The position numbers and the translations under genes were made by a program. Of a DNA stretch of 64,000 nucleotides, positions 19,618 through 30,100 are shown piece after piece (the first letter of the stretch is position 1; each line of letters begins with the position of its first letter). Source of the DNA: Microbacterium aurum (GTDB lineage Bacteria; Actinomycetota; Actinomycetes; Actinomycetales; Microbacteriaceae); the NCBI RefSeq assembly GCF_016907815.1, contig NZ_JAFBCQ010000001.1, forward strand, positions 3,348,001 through 3,412,000, in the 5' to 3' direction. The notes beneath the pieces were generated by a model. The model worked only from the letters and a program-made list of their open reading frames with translations, did not search any database and was not told where the DNA came from.

Positions 19618-19833
19618 CTACTCGGTGCCGATCGACTTGTCGATCGAGTCGCGCACGCCGTCGACGTGCTGGTCGACCGAGTCGGGCGCGACCTTCTTGA
19701 CGAAGTCCGCCGCGGCGTCGAGCGCGCCGTCGCTGACCTCTTCCGCCTTGTCCGAGCTCAACGCCTCACTGATCTTGTCCTTGTTCTGCTCCAGAAACTC
19801 TTTGCCCTGGTTGACGATGTCGTCGATCCCCAT
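19618..19833 (-). CDS. Small antitoxin-like protein (MT0933/Rv0909-type)
   Basis: 71 residues, highly charged and helical (GIDDIVNQGKEFLEQNKDKI, then AAADFVKKVAPDSVDQHVDGV). It resembles the MT0933-like 'antitoxin' family of actinobacteria, whose function is mostly unproven. The ATG at 19833 is preceded by AGGAAGG eight bases upstream; the reading eight codons longer is less likely. No toxin gene is adjacent, and the gene looks monocistronic with its own terminator. It could be a general stress protein rather than an antitoxin. Confidence 0.6.
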   Translation of the reverse strand: MGIDDIVNQGKEFLEQNKDKISEALSSDKAEEVSDGALDAAADFVKKVAPDSVDQHVDGVRDSIDKSIGTE

Positions 19834-19937
19834 GCGTACTGCCTTCCTCGTGTCCACAGATCGCGGCTGCGGTCCTGCCCGTCATCATGGCTCGCGCCCG
19901 GCGCGCGCGTCCAGTCTCATGATGGACACGCCTGGGA

Positions 19938-20579
19938 TCACTCGGTCCGTTGCCGCTTGCGGACGCGGTCACGGAGCGAGGAGCCGAAGGCCCACGCCGC
20001 GTAGCCGAGCAAGACGATCACCACGACAGTGATGGCCACTTGTCTCTGGTCGCCCGTGACGGCCGTCGCGACCCAGCCCAGGTAGGGGATCGCGTACCAT
20101 ACCGTGCCGCGCACCTGCACCTCTCGAACCGGATCGGGATCGGGGTTGTCGTTCGCGTCGCCTTGCGTGATGAAGAGGAACTCGCCCTCGGTGCTCGTGA
20201 GCCGCTGCGTGACACGGTGAGTGACGAGGTCCGGCTCCCCGCTGTGCAACTGATACGTCATGACCATGCCCGGCTCGATATCAGCGGGATCGGTCGGGCG
20301 GACGACGACCATCGTGCCCGCGGGCAGTGCAGGCGACATGGACGAGGTGAGCACGGTGAGAGCGGTCGAGCCCGTAACGGCCGGAACGACGATCACGAGG
20401 ATGCCGATCCCCACGATCACGGCGAGAAGCGCCGCCGCGACCGAGGTGAGGACGAGTTTCAGGACGCCACCCCGGCGGGGACGATCCCCCGGGCGTACTG
20501 GCCGAGTGTCGCTCTCGGGCGCTAGCGGAGCCTCAGCATCATCGCGATGGTCGGGAGCGGTCGGCGCCTCATCGCTCAT
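19938..20579 (-). CDS. SipW-type signal peptidase I (S26B)
   Basis: Membrane serine peptidase that removes the special signal peptides of TasA-like proteins. 213 residues. A ~38-residue acidic cytoplasmic tail, TM1 at about 39-66, and TM2 near 180-197. The catalytic box LTSSMSPALPAGTMV holds Ser80. The general base is His121 (LVTHRV), not Lys, as in the archaeal/eukaryotic-like SipW branch. A conserved GDAND follows at 140-144. Its start overlaps the LPXTG gene upstream by 11 bases. Three genes upstream encode matching alternate-signal proteins, supporting the assignment. Confidence 0.9.
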   Translation of the reverse strand: MSDEAPTAPDHRDDAEAPLAPESDTRPVRPGDRPRRGGVLKLVLTSVAAALLAVIVGIGILVIVVPAVTGSTALTVLTSSMSPALPAGTMVVVRPTDPADIEPGMVMTYQLHSGEPDLVTHRVTQRLTSTEGEFLFITQGDANDNPDPDPVREVQVRGTVWYAIPYLGWVATAVTGDQRQVAITVVVIVLLGYAAWAFGSSLRDRVRKRQRTE

Positions 20580-21303
20580 CCGCCATTTCCTCCTCCTGCC
20601 GGCGACGACGCCCCAGCAGGAACACGCTACCCCCCACCGTCACACCTGCTGCGCCCAGCGCGATGATCGTCCACGGTACGGCGCCGCCGGTATGGGGAAG
20701 CGAACCGGTCGATGAGGGTATCTCGTCGGGGATGACGGTGCAGACGCTTCCGACGGCGGCGGCGGATCCCGCGGCGGCGTCCGTGAGCGACGCCCGCAGC
20801 GCGAACGACAGCCGTGCCTGCGCCGCCTCATCTCCCGACAGCGCCGACGACACTGCTGTCGTGACATCGATGCGGCGCGACTCGCCGGGTGCCAGGACGA
20901 GCCCGGTGCTCAGCACGGTGCAGTCGCCGTTGCCCATGGCATCCGCGAACAGGACGTCTTCGCCCCCACCCCCAGGTGCCCCGGCGGCGATCGCGACGCT
21001 CTGCGCGAAGCGCACGTCGTCCGCATCGGGGGCGATCAGATCGATCCGGAGGAGACCGTGCGTGGTGCCTGCGTTGCGCACCCACACCGCAGACGTCTGC
21101 TCCTCGCCCGGGACCCAGCGCCACGCTTCGGGATAGATGGGCAGGGTGCTGTCGGCGACATAAGTGACGCCGTCGTGCGATACCAGCAGACCGTCGTCGG
21201 CCGCCGCCGCGGGGATCGGCACCGCGACGAGCACGAGAGTTGCGGCCAGTGCGCTCAGCACGAGCCCGCGGTGGGTGCGATTAATCCGTGTGTGCTCACC
21301 CAA
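20569..21303 (-). CDS. LPXTG-anchored surface protein
   Basis: 244 residues. Signal peptide about 1-35, a single ~165-residue extracellular domain with two Cys, then LPHTGG at about 202-207, a hydrophobic helix and an RRRRQ tail. The domain begins DDGLLVSHDGVTYVADS and has a beta-rich pattern (VWVRNAGTTHGLLRIDL). No family is recognised beyond the sorting signal; proteins like this accompany SipW loci in actinobacteria. The start is probably TTG at 21303, overlapping the previous gene by eight bases; no strong ribosome site is seen. It is co-transcribed with the SipW peptidase. Confidence 0.78.
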   Translation of the reverse strand: MGEHTRINRTHRGLVLSALAATLVLVAVPIPAAAADDGLLVSHDGVTYVADSTLPIYPEAWRWVPGEEQTSAVWVRNAGTTHGLLRIDLIAPDADDVRFAQSVAIAAGAPGGGGEDVLFADAMGNGDCTVLSTGLVLAPGESRRIDVTTAVSSALSGDEAAQARLSFALRASLTDAAAGSAAAVGSVCTVIPDEIPSSTGSLPHTGGAVPWTIIALGAAGVTVGGSVFLLGRRRRQEEEMADER

Positions 21304-22660
21304 AGCCGGACACCGCCGTCAATGTGGTCGTGGGAAAGAAGAAACCGGTGGTGACGTTCTTGATCGCAAACGGACCGAACGCGACATCGACCGCGGCCGG
21401 CACCGTGCTTCCGACGGTGTACGTGCCGACGACGATGCGGTACGTCGACGTTGCGTTGTTCGGCGTCGCGGTGAACGACTCCGCAGTATCTCCCGCGGCG
21501 ATCTGATCCACGCTCACCCAGTGGGCTCCGGACTGGCGGACGATGGTCATCGCGACGCCGGCCCCGGTGCCCCACGTGACCGTCGCCATGCTGCCCGATG
21601 ACGAGAATGTCAGGCTCTCACGCTGGAATGACAGCTGCGCCGATGCGGTGTCGCAGGTCACAGTCGAGATCTGTCCGCTGTTCGACGTACCAAGCGCCAC
21701 ACACAGCCCGTTGAGGGCCGACACGAGCTGATACCGGCTCGCCGACACCTGCTGGACGTACCACTGCTGGTCTGCGCCGCCGGTGGCGGTCTGAATCGTG
21801 AGGGCTCCGGCCGAAGAGGTCTGCAGTCGCGTCGCGGATGCGTGGCGCGGGCGGATCGTCACGAACGACTGGTCGGTGCCGGAGACCGGGGTGAACTGCC
21901 AGCGCTGGTTGGCGTCGGAATGGCAGCCCCACGTGAGGACGGTCGTGCCGCTGCCCCCCGATCCGTTCACGTCGAGGCAGTAGCCGGTGCTCGAGGCGTT
22001 GCGGATCGTGAACCATGTGGACGACAGCGAGGGGTCGAAGAAGCTGCTCGCGAGAGGGTACATCCCGGCGGTGCGCTGCACGTGGGTCGCGGTGGGCGCG
22101 GTGGCCGTCCAGCCCTGTGCGGACAGGCTGACGCTGAGTACGGGGTTCATCGACTGTCCCCCGGCGGGGTCCGTGGTGGTCTTCCAGTCGGCGATGGAGG
22201 TGCGTGCACAGAGATAGCCGGTGGCGCTCGCCGCGAGTGTCACCGTCGGAGTGATCGAGGCCCATGTGCCGGTCGTCACGCCCGACGTCGGCACGGTCGT
22301 CGCGGCGGTGCACGCGGCCGCCGACGCGACCTGCCAGATCTGCACGCCGAGTTTGCTCGCGTAGGCCTCAGGCGACACGATGGCTGCCGTCGCGGTTCCG
22401 CTGATCGTGCTGCCGTTGGTGATCGTGAAGACTCGCGTTGCGGTGAGGCTGCTCGGCAGGTAGGTGGTGGATGCGGGCGTGTTGAAACTCGCCTGCGACA
22501 CGCTGACCGCGCTCGTGGTGAGCGTGCCGGATGCCGTCGCCTGCGCGGTCCAATACGCCCATGCCGAGGTCGATCCGGCAGCGACCAAGAACGCGGCGAT
22601 TCCGGCGATCAGCGCGAATCGACGGCGGGGCCGCGGTCGCGTTTCGGTGGAGGCGGTCAT
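21296..22660 (-). CDS. SipW-dependent exported protein with ricin-type lectin domain
   Basis: 454 residues. The N terminus has basic residues, a hydrophobic stretch and a SAWAYWTA site, the SipW-cognate signal class (AYW motif at about 33-36). A TasA/camelysin-like beta region follows. At about 215-345 there is a ricin B/QxW-type carbohydrate-binding domain (YCLDVNGSGGSG, WGCHSDANQRWQF, ADQQWYVQQV, LCVALGTSNSGQ). The C-terminal ~100 residues are beta-rich and unassigned. It starts one base after the stop of the preceding exported-protein gene. Probably a sugar-binding component of an extracellular fibre; the sugar is unknown. Confidence 0.8.
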   Translation of the reverse strand: MTASTETRPRPRRRFALIAGIAAFLVAAGSTSAWAYWTAQATASGTLTTSAVSVSQASFNTPASTTYLPSSLTATRVFTITNGSTISGTATAAIVSPEAYASKLGVQIWQVASAAACTAATTVPTSGVTTGTWASITPTVTLAASATGYLCARTSIADWKTTTDPAGGQSMNPVLSVSLSAQGWTATAPTATHVQRTAGMYPLASSFFDPSLSSTWFTIRNASSTGYCLDVNGSGGSGTTVLTWGCHSDANQRWQFTPVSGTDQSFVTIRPRHASATRLQTSSAGALTIQTATGGADQQWYVQQVSASRYQLVSALNGLCVALGTSNSGQISTVTCDTASAQLSFQRESLTFSSSGSMATVTWGTGAGVAMTIVRQSGAHWVSVDQIAAGDTAESFTATPNNATSTYRIVVGTYTVGSTVPAAVDVAFGPFAIKNVTTGFFFPTTTLTAVSGFG

Positions 22661-22661
22661 G

Positions 22662-23246
22662 TCAGCTCGGAGTCTGGGTCGCGTTGACGGTCATGGTGAA
22701 GGAGTGCGAAGAACCGCTGCCCGCGGCCGGCATGGAATTCGGCAGGCTCACGACGAGGCAATACCACTGCGAGGCGCCCACCGGCAGCGCGCCGAGCGCC
22801 GGTGCCGAGTACCCGTTGAGGGCGGACGGCGTCCCCGCCACCGCCGCGGTGCAGGCCGCGGCGTTCGGTACCGCGGTCAGCAGTGCCTTGGCGGAGGCGG
22901 CGTACGCGGGGCCGCCGGGCGCGCTGATCGCAGCCGCAAGGCTCATCGGGGCATCACCCGCGTTGGTCACGGTGAAGGCCCACACCGCCGGGGCAGCCGG
23001 GCTGAGCGCTGTCGGCGACAACGTCGCGGTCGCGCTTCCATTGATCTGGATCGCCGCCGTTCCGGCGGTGATCGTCGACGCAGCCGGTCCAGCGGTCGCA
23101 TTGAGGTAGGCGTGAGTGACGCCGGCGCCGGATACCCCGAGGACCACAGCTGCGGTCGCCGCAGCCAGTGTGCCGACCAGCGAGCGAAGTCGCTTCACGA
23201 CGCTCCGCGACGACGATGAGTCGTCATCTTGACGCGCGCTCTGCAT
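22662..23246 (-). CDS. SipW-dependent exported protein (TasA-like)
   Basis: 194 residues from ATG at 23246 (GGGAG upstream). It has a cytoplasmic basic N terminus, a hydrophobic stretch and VTHAYLNATAG, close to the SipW-cognate pattern (AY followed by Asn/Thr). The mature part is a single Thr/Ala-rich beta domain with two Cys (AACTAAVAGT and WYCLVV), perhaps a disulfide. It resembles TasA/camelysin-type secreted matrix subunits without clear identity. One base separates it from the lectin gene. Confidence 0.7.
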   Translation of the reverse strand: MQSARQDDDSSSSRSVVKRLRSLVGTLAAATAAVVLGVSGAGVTHAYLNATAGPAASTITAGTAAIQINGSATATLSPTALSPAAPAVWAFTVTNAGDAPMSLAAAISAPGGPAYAASAKALLTAVPNAAACTAAVAGTPSALNGYSAPALGALPVGASQWYCLVVSLPNSMPAAGSGSSHSFTMTVNATQTPS

Positions 23247-23308
23247 TCTCACTCCCCCCCGTGACGACACATCGATGGCAGCCTGTGCAAACCTCAAGGG
23301 TTCGTGCA

Positions 23309-23351
23309 CAGGAACTGCGGGCCCGGATTCGGGTCAGACCCGCAGTTCCTG
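23309..23351 (-). terminator. 13-bp perfect hairpin after the alternate-signal protein gene
   Basis: Positions 23309-23321 pair perfectly with 23339-23351 (CAGGAACTGCGGG), and the 17-base loop holds a smaller CCCG/CGGG stem. It starts four bases past the stop of the 23355-23951 gene on the minus strand. It probably terminates that gene and attenuates entry into the downstream SipW genes. No U-run is seen. Confidence 0.65.
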
Positions 23352-23354
23352 GGA

Positions 23355-23951
23355 TCAGCCCGCGACCTGGGTGACCGTCAGCGCGAAGGCCGAGAGGTTC
23401 ACCTTGCCCTGCTTGGCGAGGTTGTCCGCGGCGGGGCTCGTCGCGTCGCCGAAGGGCCACGTGATCGTGGCCGTAATCGTGACGGGTGTCGTGGTGACGG
23501 CGTTGCCGCCGGTCTTCGGGACGGTCACCGAGGTGCCGGGCGCCGTGGCGGCGCCGCCGTTGACCGAGAAGGTGGCCGCAGCGGCCAGACGACCGGCCAG
23601 TGCGACGTCGGCGGCCGCAGTGGTCGAGCCGGTGATGGCTCCGGCGGCGAGGTCGACCTTGAACGCGAGGTTCTGGCCCTCAGCGGTGACGTTGTATGCA
23701 CCCGTGTAGATGAGCTTGTCACCGGGCACGATCCGTGCGTTGCCGATGTTGGCGACAGCCTCAACCGTGCCCGACTGGTGCTGGATCTGCCAGGTCGCAG
23801 TGCCGTTCTGGACGACCCGCAGCTGGCCGGCGGTGATGGTCTGGCCGGCGAGGCTGGCGTTGTCGTTCCAGTAGGCCAGCGTTCCGCCCGTGCCGAGCAG
23901 CAGCATCAGCGCCGCGCCGGCCGCGATGGTTCCCTTGGTCATCTTGTTCAC
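23355..23951 (-). CDS. Alternate-signal exported protein, RER_14450-like
   Basis: 198 residues from GTG at 23951, with AAAGGGG upstream. The N terminus MNKMTKGTIAAGAALMLLLG...LAYWND matches the 'alternate signal-mediated exported protein' class processed by SipW peptidases in actinobacteria. The mature part is beta-rich with no Cys (AGQLRVVQNGTATWQI, ITATITWPFGD), like TasA-type fibre subunits. It stands alone before a hairpin and is probably the major fibre subunit of this locus. The fibre role is inference from the TasA/SipW precedent. Confidence 0.85.
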   Translation of the reverse strand: MNKMTKGTIAAGAALMLLLGTGGTLAYWNDNASLAGQTITAGQLRVVQNGTATWQIQHQSGTVEAVANIGNARIVPGDKLIYTGAYNVTAEGQNLAFKVDLAAGAITGSTTAAADVALAGRLAAAATFSVNGGAATAPGTSVTVPKTGGNAVTTTPVTITATITWPFGDATSPAADNLAKQGKVNLSAFALTVTQVAG

Positions 23952-24140
23952 AGTGGATTCCCCTTTCGGTCATCGCCGTTGGGCGCAGTGACGCGAGATC
24001 GATGGGCGTCTACTGCATGACGGACCATGGGGGGCCGCAGGATCACCCGTTGATGAGAAGAATCTCATGATGAGTTGGGCGAAACGAGGGACTTCAGGGA
24101 ATCCTGATCACGGCTTGAGGATGTCGTCGGTTTATTGTGC

Positions 24141-27100
24141 TCAGCCGGAGATTGTCCCCTCAGTGCGCCGACGGCGCGCCCACCACAGGGCGAGCAGACC
24201 GAGGCCCAGAAGGCCGACGCCGAAGGGCAGGAACAGACCGAGCGTCCCGCCCGTGCTGGGCAGTTCGACAACACGTACGATGCCCGCGGCGGTGTCTTCG
24301 ACGGCGGCGCCGGAAGCGGGCGAAGACGCGCGCGCCGTGTTGACGATCTCGCCGCGCGCGTTCGCCGCAACGTCTACGGTCAGTGTCACCACCGCGGTCT
24401 GATCGACCGCCAGCGCGTCGATCGTGCACGTGACGGTCGCGGCGGCGATCGCGCACGAGCCCGCGGCACCGCTGAGAGTCGCGCTGCGCGCGGCGATCCC
24501 CTGCGGCATCGTGTCGGTGACCGATACCGGTCCGGGATCCGCGGTAGGTCCACTGTTGGTCACCGTGATCGAGTAGTGCGCCTGCGACCCGGTCACCAGC
24601 TCGTCGGTCAGCTCCTTCGTGATCGTCAACGTGCTCAGCGGCGGCACCGGGACGATCGCCGTCGAGGTGTTGTCACCGAGCGTCGACTCGTCTTCGGGCG
24701 TCGTCGACGACACCGTCGCGGTGTTGGACACCTCGGGATAGGCGGCGGGCAGCACCCGCACCTCGATCGTGATGACCGGAGCGGTCGCGCCCTGCGCCAG
24801 GTCGGCCAGCGTGCACGCGATCGCGCCCGTCTCGGCATCCGTTGCGCAGCTCCACCCCTCAGCGCTCACGGAGACGATCTCGAGTTCGCCGGGCACCAGG
24901 TCGTCGACGAGCAGGCCCCGCGCCGTCGCCGGTCCCGCGTTGGCCACGGTCAGCTCATAGGAGAAGGTCTCGCCTACGATGGGGTCGCCGACGGGCGTCT
25001 TGACGATCGACAGGTCGACCATCTCGGCGACCGTGCCGGGCACCGAAGCGGTGTTGTTCTCGAGGTCGGGGTCGGGGGTCGTTGCTGCGACCGTCGCCGT
25101 GTTGACGACCTCGCCCTGCAACGCCTCGTCGACCGCGATGGAGATCCTCAACGACAGCGTCTGGGCGGGCGTCAGGATGCCCGCATAGGCGCACTCGACC
25201 TGAGCCGGATCGCCGGTATCGGGCGCGCACGCCCAGCCGTCTCCCGACGCGCTGTCGAAGGAGAGCCCCGTCGGCAGCGTGTCGACGAGAGTGATGCCGC
25301 GCGCCGCCGACGGACCGAGGTTCGTCACGGTCAGGGTGTACTCGCCCGTCGCGCCCGCCTCGATCGTCTCGGAGATCGCCTTGGACAGCACCAGATCGGC
25401 CGACTCGGTCACGTCCGCCGACGCCGTCGCCCTGTCATTGGCAGCGGCCTCCTCGGTATCGGGCTGGGCTGTGAGCCCAGGCGCCACCGCTGCGGTGTTG
25501 ACGACTCTCCCCTGCACGCTCGGGTCGATCGTGCCGGTGACCGAGATCGTCTGCGGGTCGTTCGTCGCGAGATCGGCCGAGAGCTCGCACGTCACGGTCT
25601 TCCGGTCGCCGGCGATCGTGCAGCTCCAGTCGTCGCTGGGGCCGGTTGCCGCATCCGCGAGCACCCCCGAAGGCAGCGTGTCGGTGACGACGATCGGAGT
25701 GCCCGCATCGGCATCCGAGTTCGACGAACCCAGGTTCGTGACCGTGAGCTCCCACGAAATCGGCTGACCCGCGACGATGTCGGCGTCGGCGGTCACGACG
25801 GACTTCTCGATCGCCAGGTCGGCCACCTCGATCACGGTGGGCGTCACGACAGTGAACTCGTTCGGCCAGATCGCGCCTTGGGGCTCATCGGTCACGCCCG
25901 GGGCGACGGATGCGGTGTTCGTGAGCGTGCCGCTGACAGCTTCATCGACCGCGACCGTGAGCGTCACGGCGACCGCGTCGCCAGGCTTCATCGTGCTCGT
26001 GATCTCGCACGTCACGACCCCGGCATCCTCGTCGCAGCTGACGCCTGCTCCCGTCGCCGACACGTAGGTCGTGCCGGCGGGCAACTTGTCGGTGACGGTG
26101 ATGGGCTCGTCCGCCGTCGCCACCGAGTCGCTCGGACCGTGGTTGGTGACGGTGATCGTCCACGAGAACTCCTCACCGGCCGTCGGCGTACCGACGTTCT
26201 GCTTGAGGATGCCGAGGTCGGCGAACGTCTGAACGTCGACGTCGGCGGTCTCGGTCGGGGGTGTCGAGTCGCTGGGCGACGTCACGGTCGCCGTGTTCGT
26301 GACCGTTCCAGCGGCGAGAGCCGGGTCGATCGCGGCGACGATCTGCAGGAGCGGCGCCTTCGCGCCGGCCGCGAGGGATACGGCGTCGCCATCCGCGTTC
26401 TGCAGCACGCACACGACGTCCTGCCCAGAGTCGTCACAGGCCCATACCGCGGGGCCCTCGACAGTCGACGACGACACGTAGGTCAGCCCTGCGGGGAGGG
26501 TGTCGGTGATCGTGACGGGTGCCGCGGCGTCGGAGGGGCCGTCATTGCCGACGAGCACCGTGAACGATGCCGTGGCACCGGCCGAGACGACGGGAGTCGT
26601 CGTCGCCTTGACGATCGTCAGCGCCGCGTTCGCGATGACGCCGATCTGACCGCCGCCGGTCGCGGTGGCGGGTTCGCCCGTGACGACGTCGGGCGTCGAC
26701 GAGTTCGCGGTCGCCGAGTTCGGGGTGGTCGATCCATTCACGATGGAGGAACGCACCGTCGTGACCAGTGCGATCTGCACGCTGGCGCCGGCGGCGAGGG
26801 TGCCGATCGTGCAGGACACCGTCGCCGTGCCGCTGCAGGTCACGCCGGCATCCGCCGACGTCGCCGAGACGACGATGAGGTCACCCGGCACGACGTCGGA
26901 CAGTGTGACGTTCTGCGCGTCGGACGGGCCGCTGTTCGCGACCGTGATCGTCCAGGTGACGTTCTCACCCGCGGTGACGGTCGCGGCCGAAGGCACCTTC
27001 GCGACGGCAAGCTTCGCGCGCTGGATGACGTTGAGCGTCGCGGTGTCGGTGTTGTTGTCGGGGTTGATGTCGTCGGTGACCGACGTGACCGCGGCCGCGT

Positions 27101-30100
27101 TCGTCAGGGTGGCGCCGGTGAACGATGCGTCTACCCGCACGGCGACCTGGAACGTCCAGGGCGCGTCGTCCTCATCGAGCCCAGCGTCGAGCACGCACGT
27201 GAGCAGACGCCCGTCGATCGTGCAGCCGTCGGGCAGCGGTCCGGAGGCCGTCAGACCGACGGGCAGCGTGTCGCGAACGGTGACGGTTCCGGCATCCGAC
27301 GGCCCGTTGTTCGCGACCGTGAAGGTGTAGACGGCCGTCTCGCCCGCGATGACCGCGCTCGCGCCGCTCGAGGGAGCCACGGTCTTCGTGAGTTCGAGGT
27401 CCGCCTCGGGGTTGGGGGTGCCCGGCGTCGCATCGCTGTCGTCCTGGTCCGCCTTCCACGCGGACGACACGGATGCCGTGTTCGTCAGGTCATCGGCGAG
27501 GCCGATGAAGGCGGGGTCGAGCGTCGCCGTGTAGGTGATCAGCGGAGCATCCGCGCCCGCGGCGAGGACGCCGGAGTAGTCGAAGCGGACCGTGCCGCCG
27601 GCTCCCGGCGTCGCCGTCCATCCGGTCCCGCTCACGAGCTCGTCGAAGTCGATGTCGGCCGGCAGCGTGTCGACGATGTAGACGCCGCGTGCGACGGACG
27701 GACCGCCGTTGCTGACCTGCAGCGTGTAGGTCAGAGTCTCACCCGGCACGACCTCGGCCGGCGGAGCCGGGTCGGTGATCGTCTTGACGATCGTGAGGCT
27801 CTCCTGAACGGCGACGTCGGTGCGGGTCGTCGAGGAGTTGTTGCCCGCGACGGGGTCGGTCGTGACCGGGGTGACGCTTGCCGTGTTCACGATGACGCCG
27901 GTCCCCGCGGCGACATCGGAGTTCACGGTGCCGGCGACGGTCAGGGTGATCGCCTCGCCGACCGTCATGTCGTGGGTGATCTCGCAGCGGACCGCCTGAC
28001 CGGTCAGCGTGCACCCCGGCGGTACTGTGCCTGTCAACGACAGGCCCGATACCGCAGCGGGGACCGTGTCGGTCAGGACGATCGGGGAGTTGGCGCTGCC
28101 GCGTGAGAGCGACGGCCCCTTGTTGGTCAGCGTGATCGACCACTCGATGGGCGTGCCGGCGACGACGGCCCCGGTGGCGGGGGCGACGACGCGCTTGACG
28201 ACCTCGAGATCGGCGGAGGTGACCACCGTGCCGGTGGCCGTCGACGAGTTGTTGCCCGGGGTGCGATCCGCCGTGCGCGCCGAGACGGTCGCGGTGTTGG
28301 GAACCTCGGTGCCCGAGACGACGTCTGCCGCGATGGCCAGGTTGAGAGTGACCGTCCACGTCGCGCCCGAGTTCAGCGACGCACGCGTGCAGTCGAGCAC
28401 CCCGGAGGCCACGGTGCACGTGCCATCGGTGCCGGCGTTCACGGTCGTGACCGTGACACCGGTCGGCAGCGTCAGCACGTCGTGCAGCGCCACGCCGACC
28501 GCGGTATCGCCGCCGTTGTTGCGCACGACCATCGTGAACGAGCCCGTGCCGCCGGCCGTGAAGGTGCCGGCGGTCTTCGTGATCTGCAGGTCAGCCTGGT
28601 CGATGCGCGCGGTCGCGGTGCCGCTCGTCCCGATGTACGACCCGTTGCCGCTGTTGTACGACGTGCCGCCCGTGGCATCCGTGACCTGCGCGGCCCGGAC
28701 GGTGTTCGTGTGCGCGACACCACTGCCGACGGACACCGACGAACCCGCGATCGCGCGGTAGGTGATCGTGAGCGCCGCAGCCGGCGCGAGCGGGCCGAGG
28801 TTCGACCAGGTCAGCTGCTGACCCGAGATGGCCGGGTCGGCGAGCGCGACCCCTCCGAGCTGCGCTGAGCCCGCGACATACGTCCAGCCCGCGGGCAGCG
28901 TGTCGATCGCCTGCAGCGAGACCGCGCGCGCGGTGCCGCTGTTGGTCATCGTGAACGAGTACGACACCTCGTCGCCGATGTACACGGGGTTGGTCGACAG
29001 CAGTTGCTTGGCGGTGTCGATCTTCGGGAAGGCGGGCGTGACGGATGCCGTGGCGCCCGTCGTCGAGGTGTATCTCTTGCCCCCGCCGGCGAGCGAGTCC
29101 CAGGAGGTGGGCGTCGCGGTGTTCACCAGTGCCGCCCCGGAGAGGGTCGACGCGAGGTCGAGCTTCGCGGGGTAGCTGAAGCTCATGGCCGGGTCACCCG
29201 GCGTCAGCGTCGCGATCATCCACGTGATGGTGCGGGCCGTCGAGTCCCAGACGCCGCCGCCGGCAACCGTCGCACCATTCGCGAGGGCTGTGCTGTCGGT
29301 CGCACTGACGACGGGAATCACCCCTACGGGAACCCTGTCGACGACCGTCACGTTGAAGGCGGGCTTGCCGTTCGGCGTGGCGTTCTGCACTGCGCTCGCG
29401 GAGACGGTGTAGGTGAAGATCTCGCCTTGGCTCTTCGCGACCGTCGGGTTGCTCACCGACTTCGCCGTGGTAACGAGCGGATGCCGGACGCCCACAGTCG
29501 CCGTGCTCGTGTTCGACGTGAGGGTCGTGCCCCCCGCGACGGTGCGCCACGTGGCCTGTCCCGAATTCGTGTATGGCCCTACTGCGGTCGCCGCAATCGA
29601 TGTCGAGACGGGCGAGGTCACCTCCAGGATCAAGGTCCGCACCTGGGCAGACGCAGCGACGTCGCCGATGCCGACCGCAAGGATCTGGGCTTTGCCGGAC
29701 GAGACGCGGGTGCCAGTCGGACACACATCCCAACCGGTGCCGCAGCTGAGGACGAAGCTGGCGGCGTCGGCCGTACCGAGTTCGGCCGGCAGCGTGTCGC
29801 GGATCTGCGCGTCGAGGAGTGTGACGTCCTGAGGGATCGTGAGCGTCAGACGCCAGGTGACGTTCTCGCCGGGTACTGCCGTGCCTGTCGGCAGGAGACG
29901 CTGCTTGACGATCGTCGGCGGCGCGGCCGTCACCGTGCGGTTCGCGGTCGCCGTGAGCGTGCGCTCCCCGGGCACCGCGCCCGCCAGCGTCGAACCGGTG
30001 AGCGCCGCGTCGTTGCGGAACGTCGTACCCGCCGCGATCGGCGTGGGCACCGTCGCGCTGTAGACGATCTGCGCCGTCGTGGCGAGATCGGCGGTGAGCG

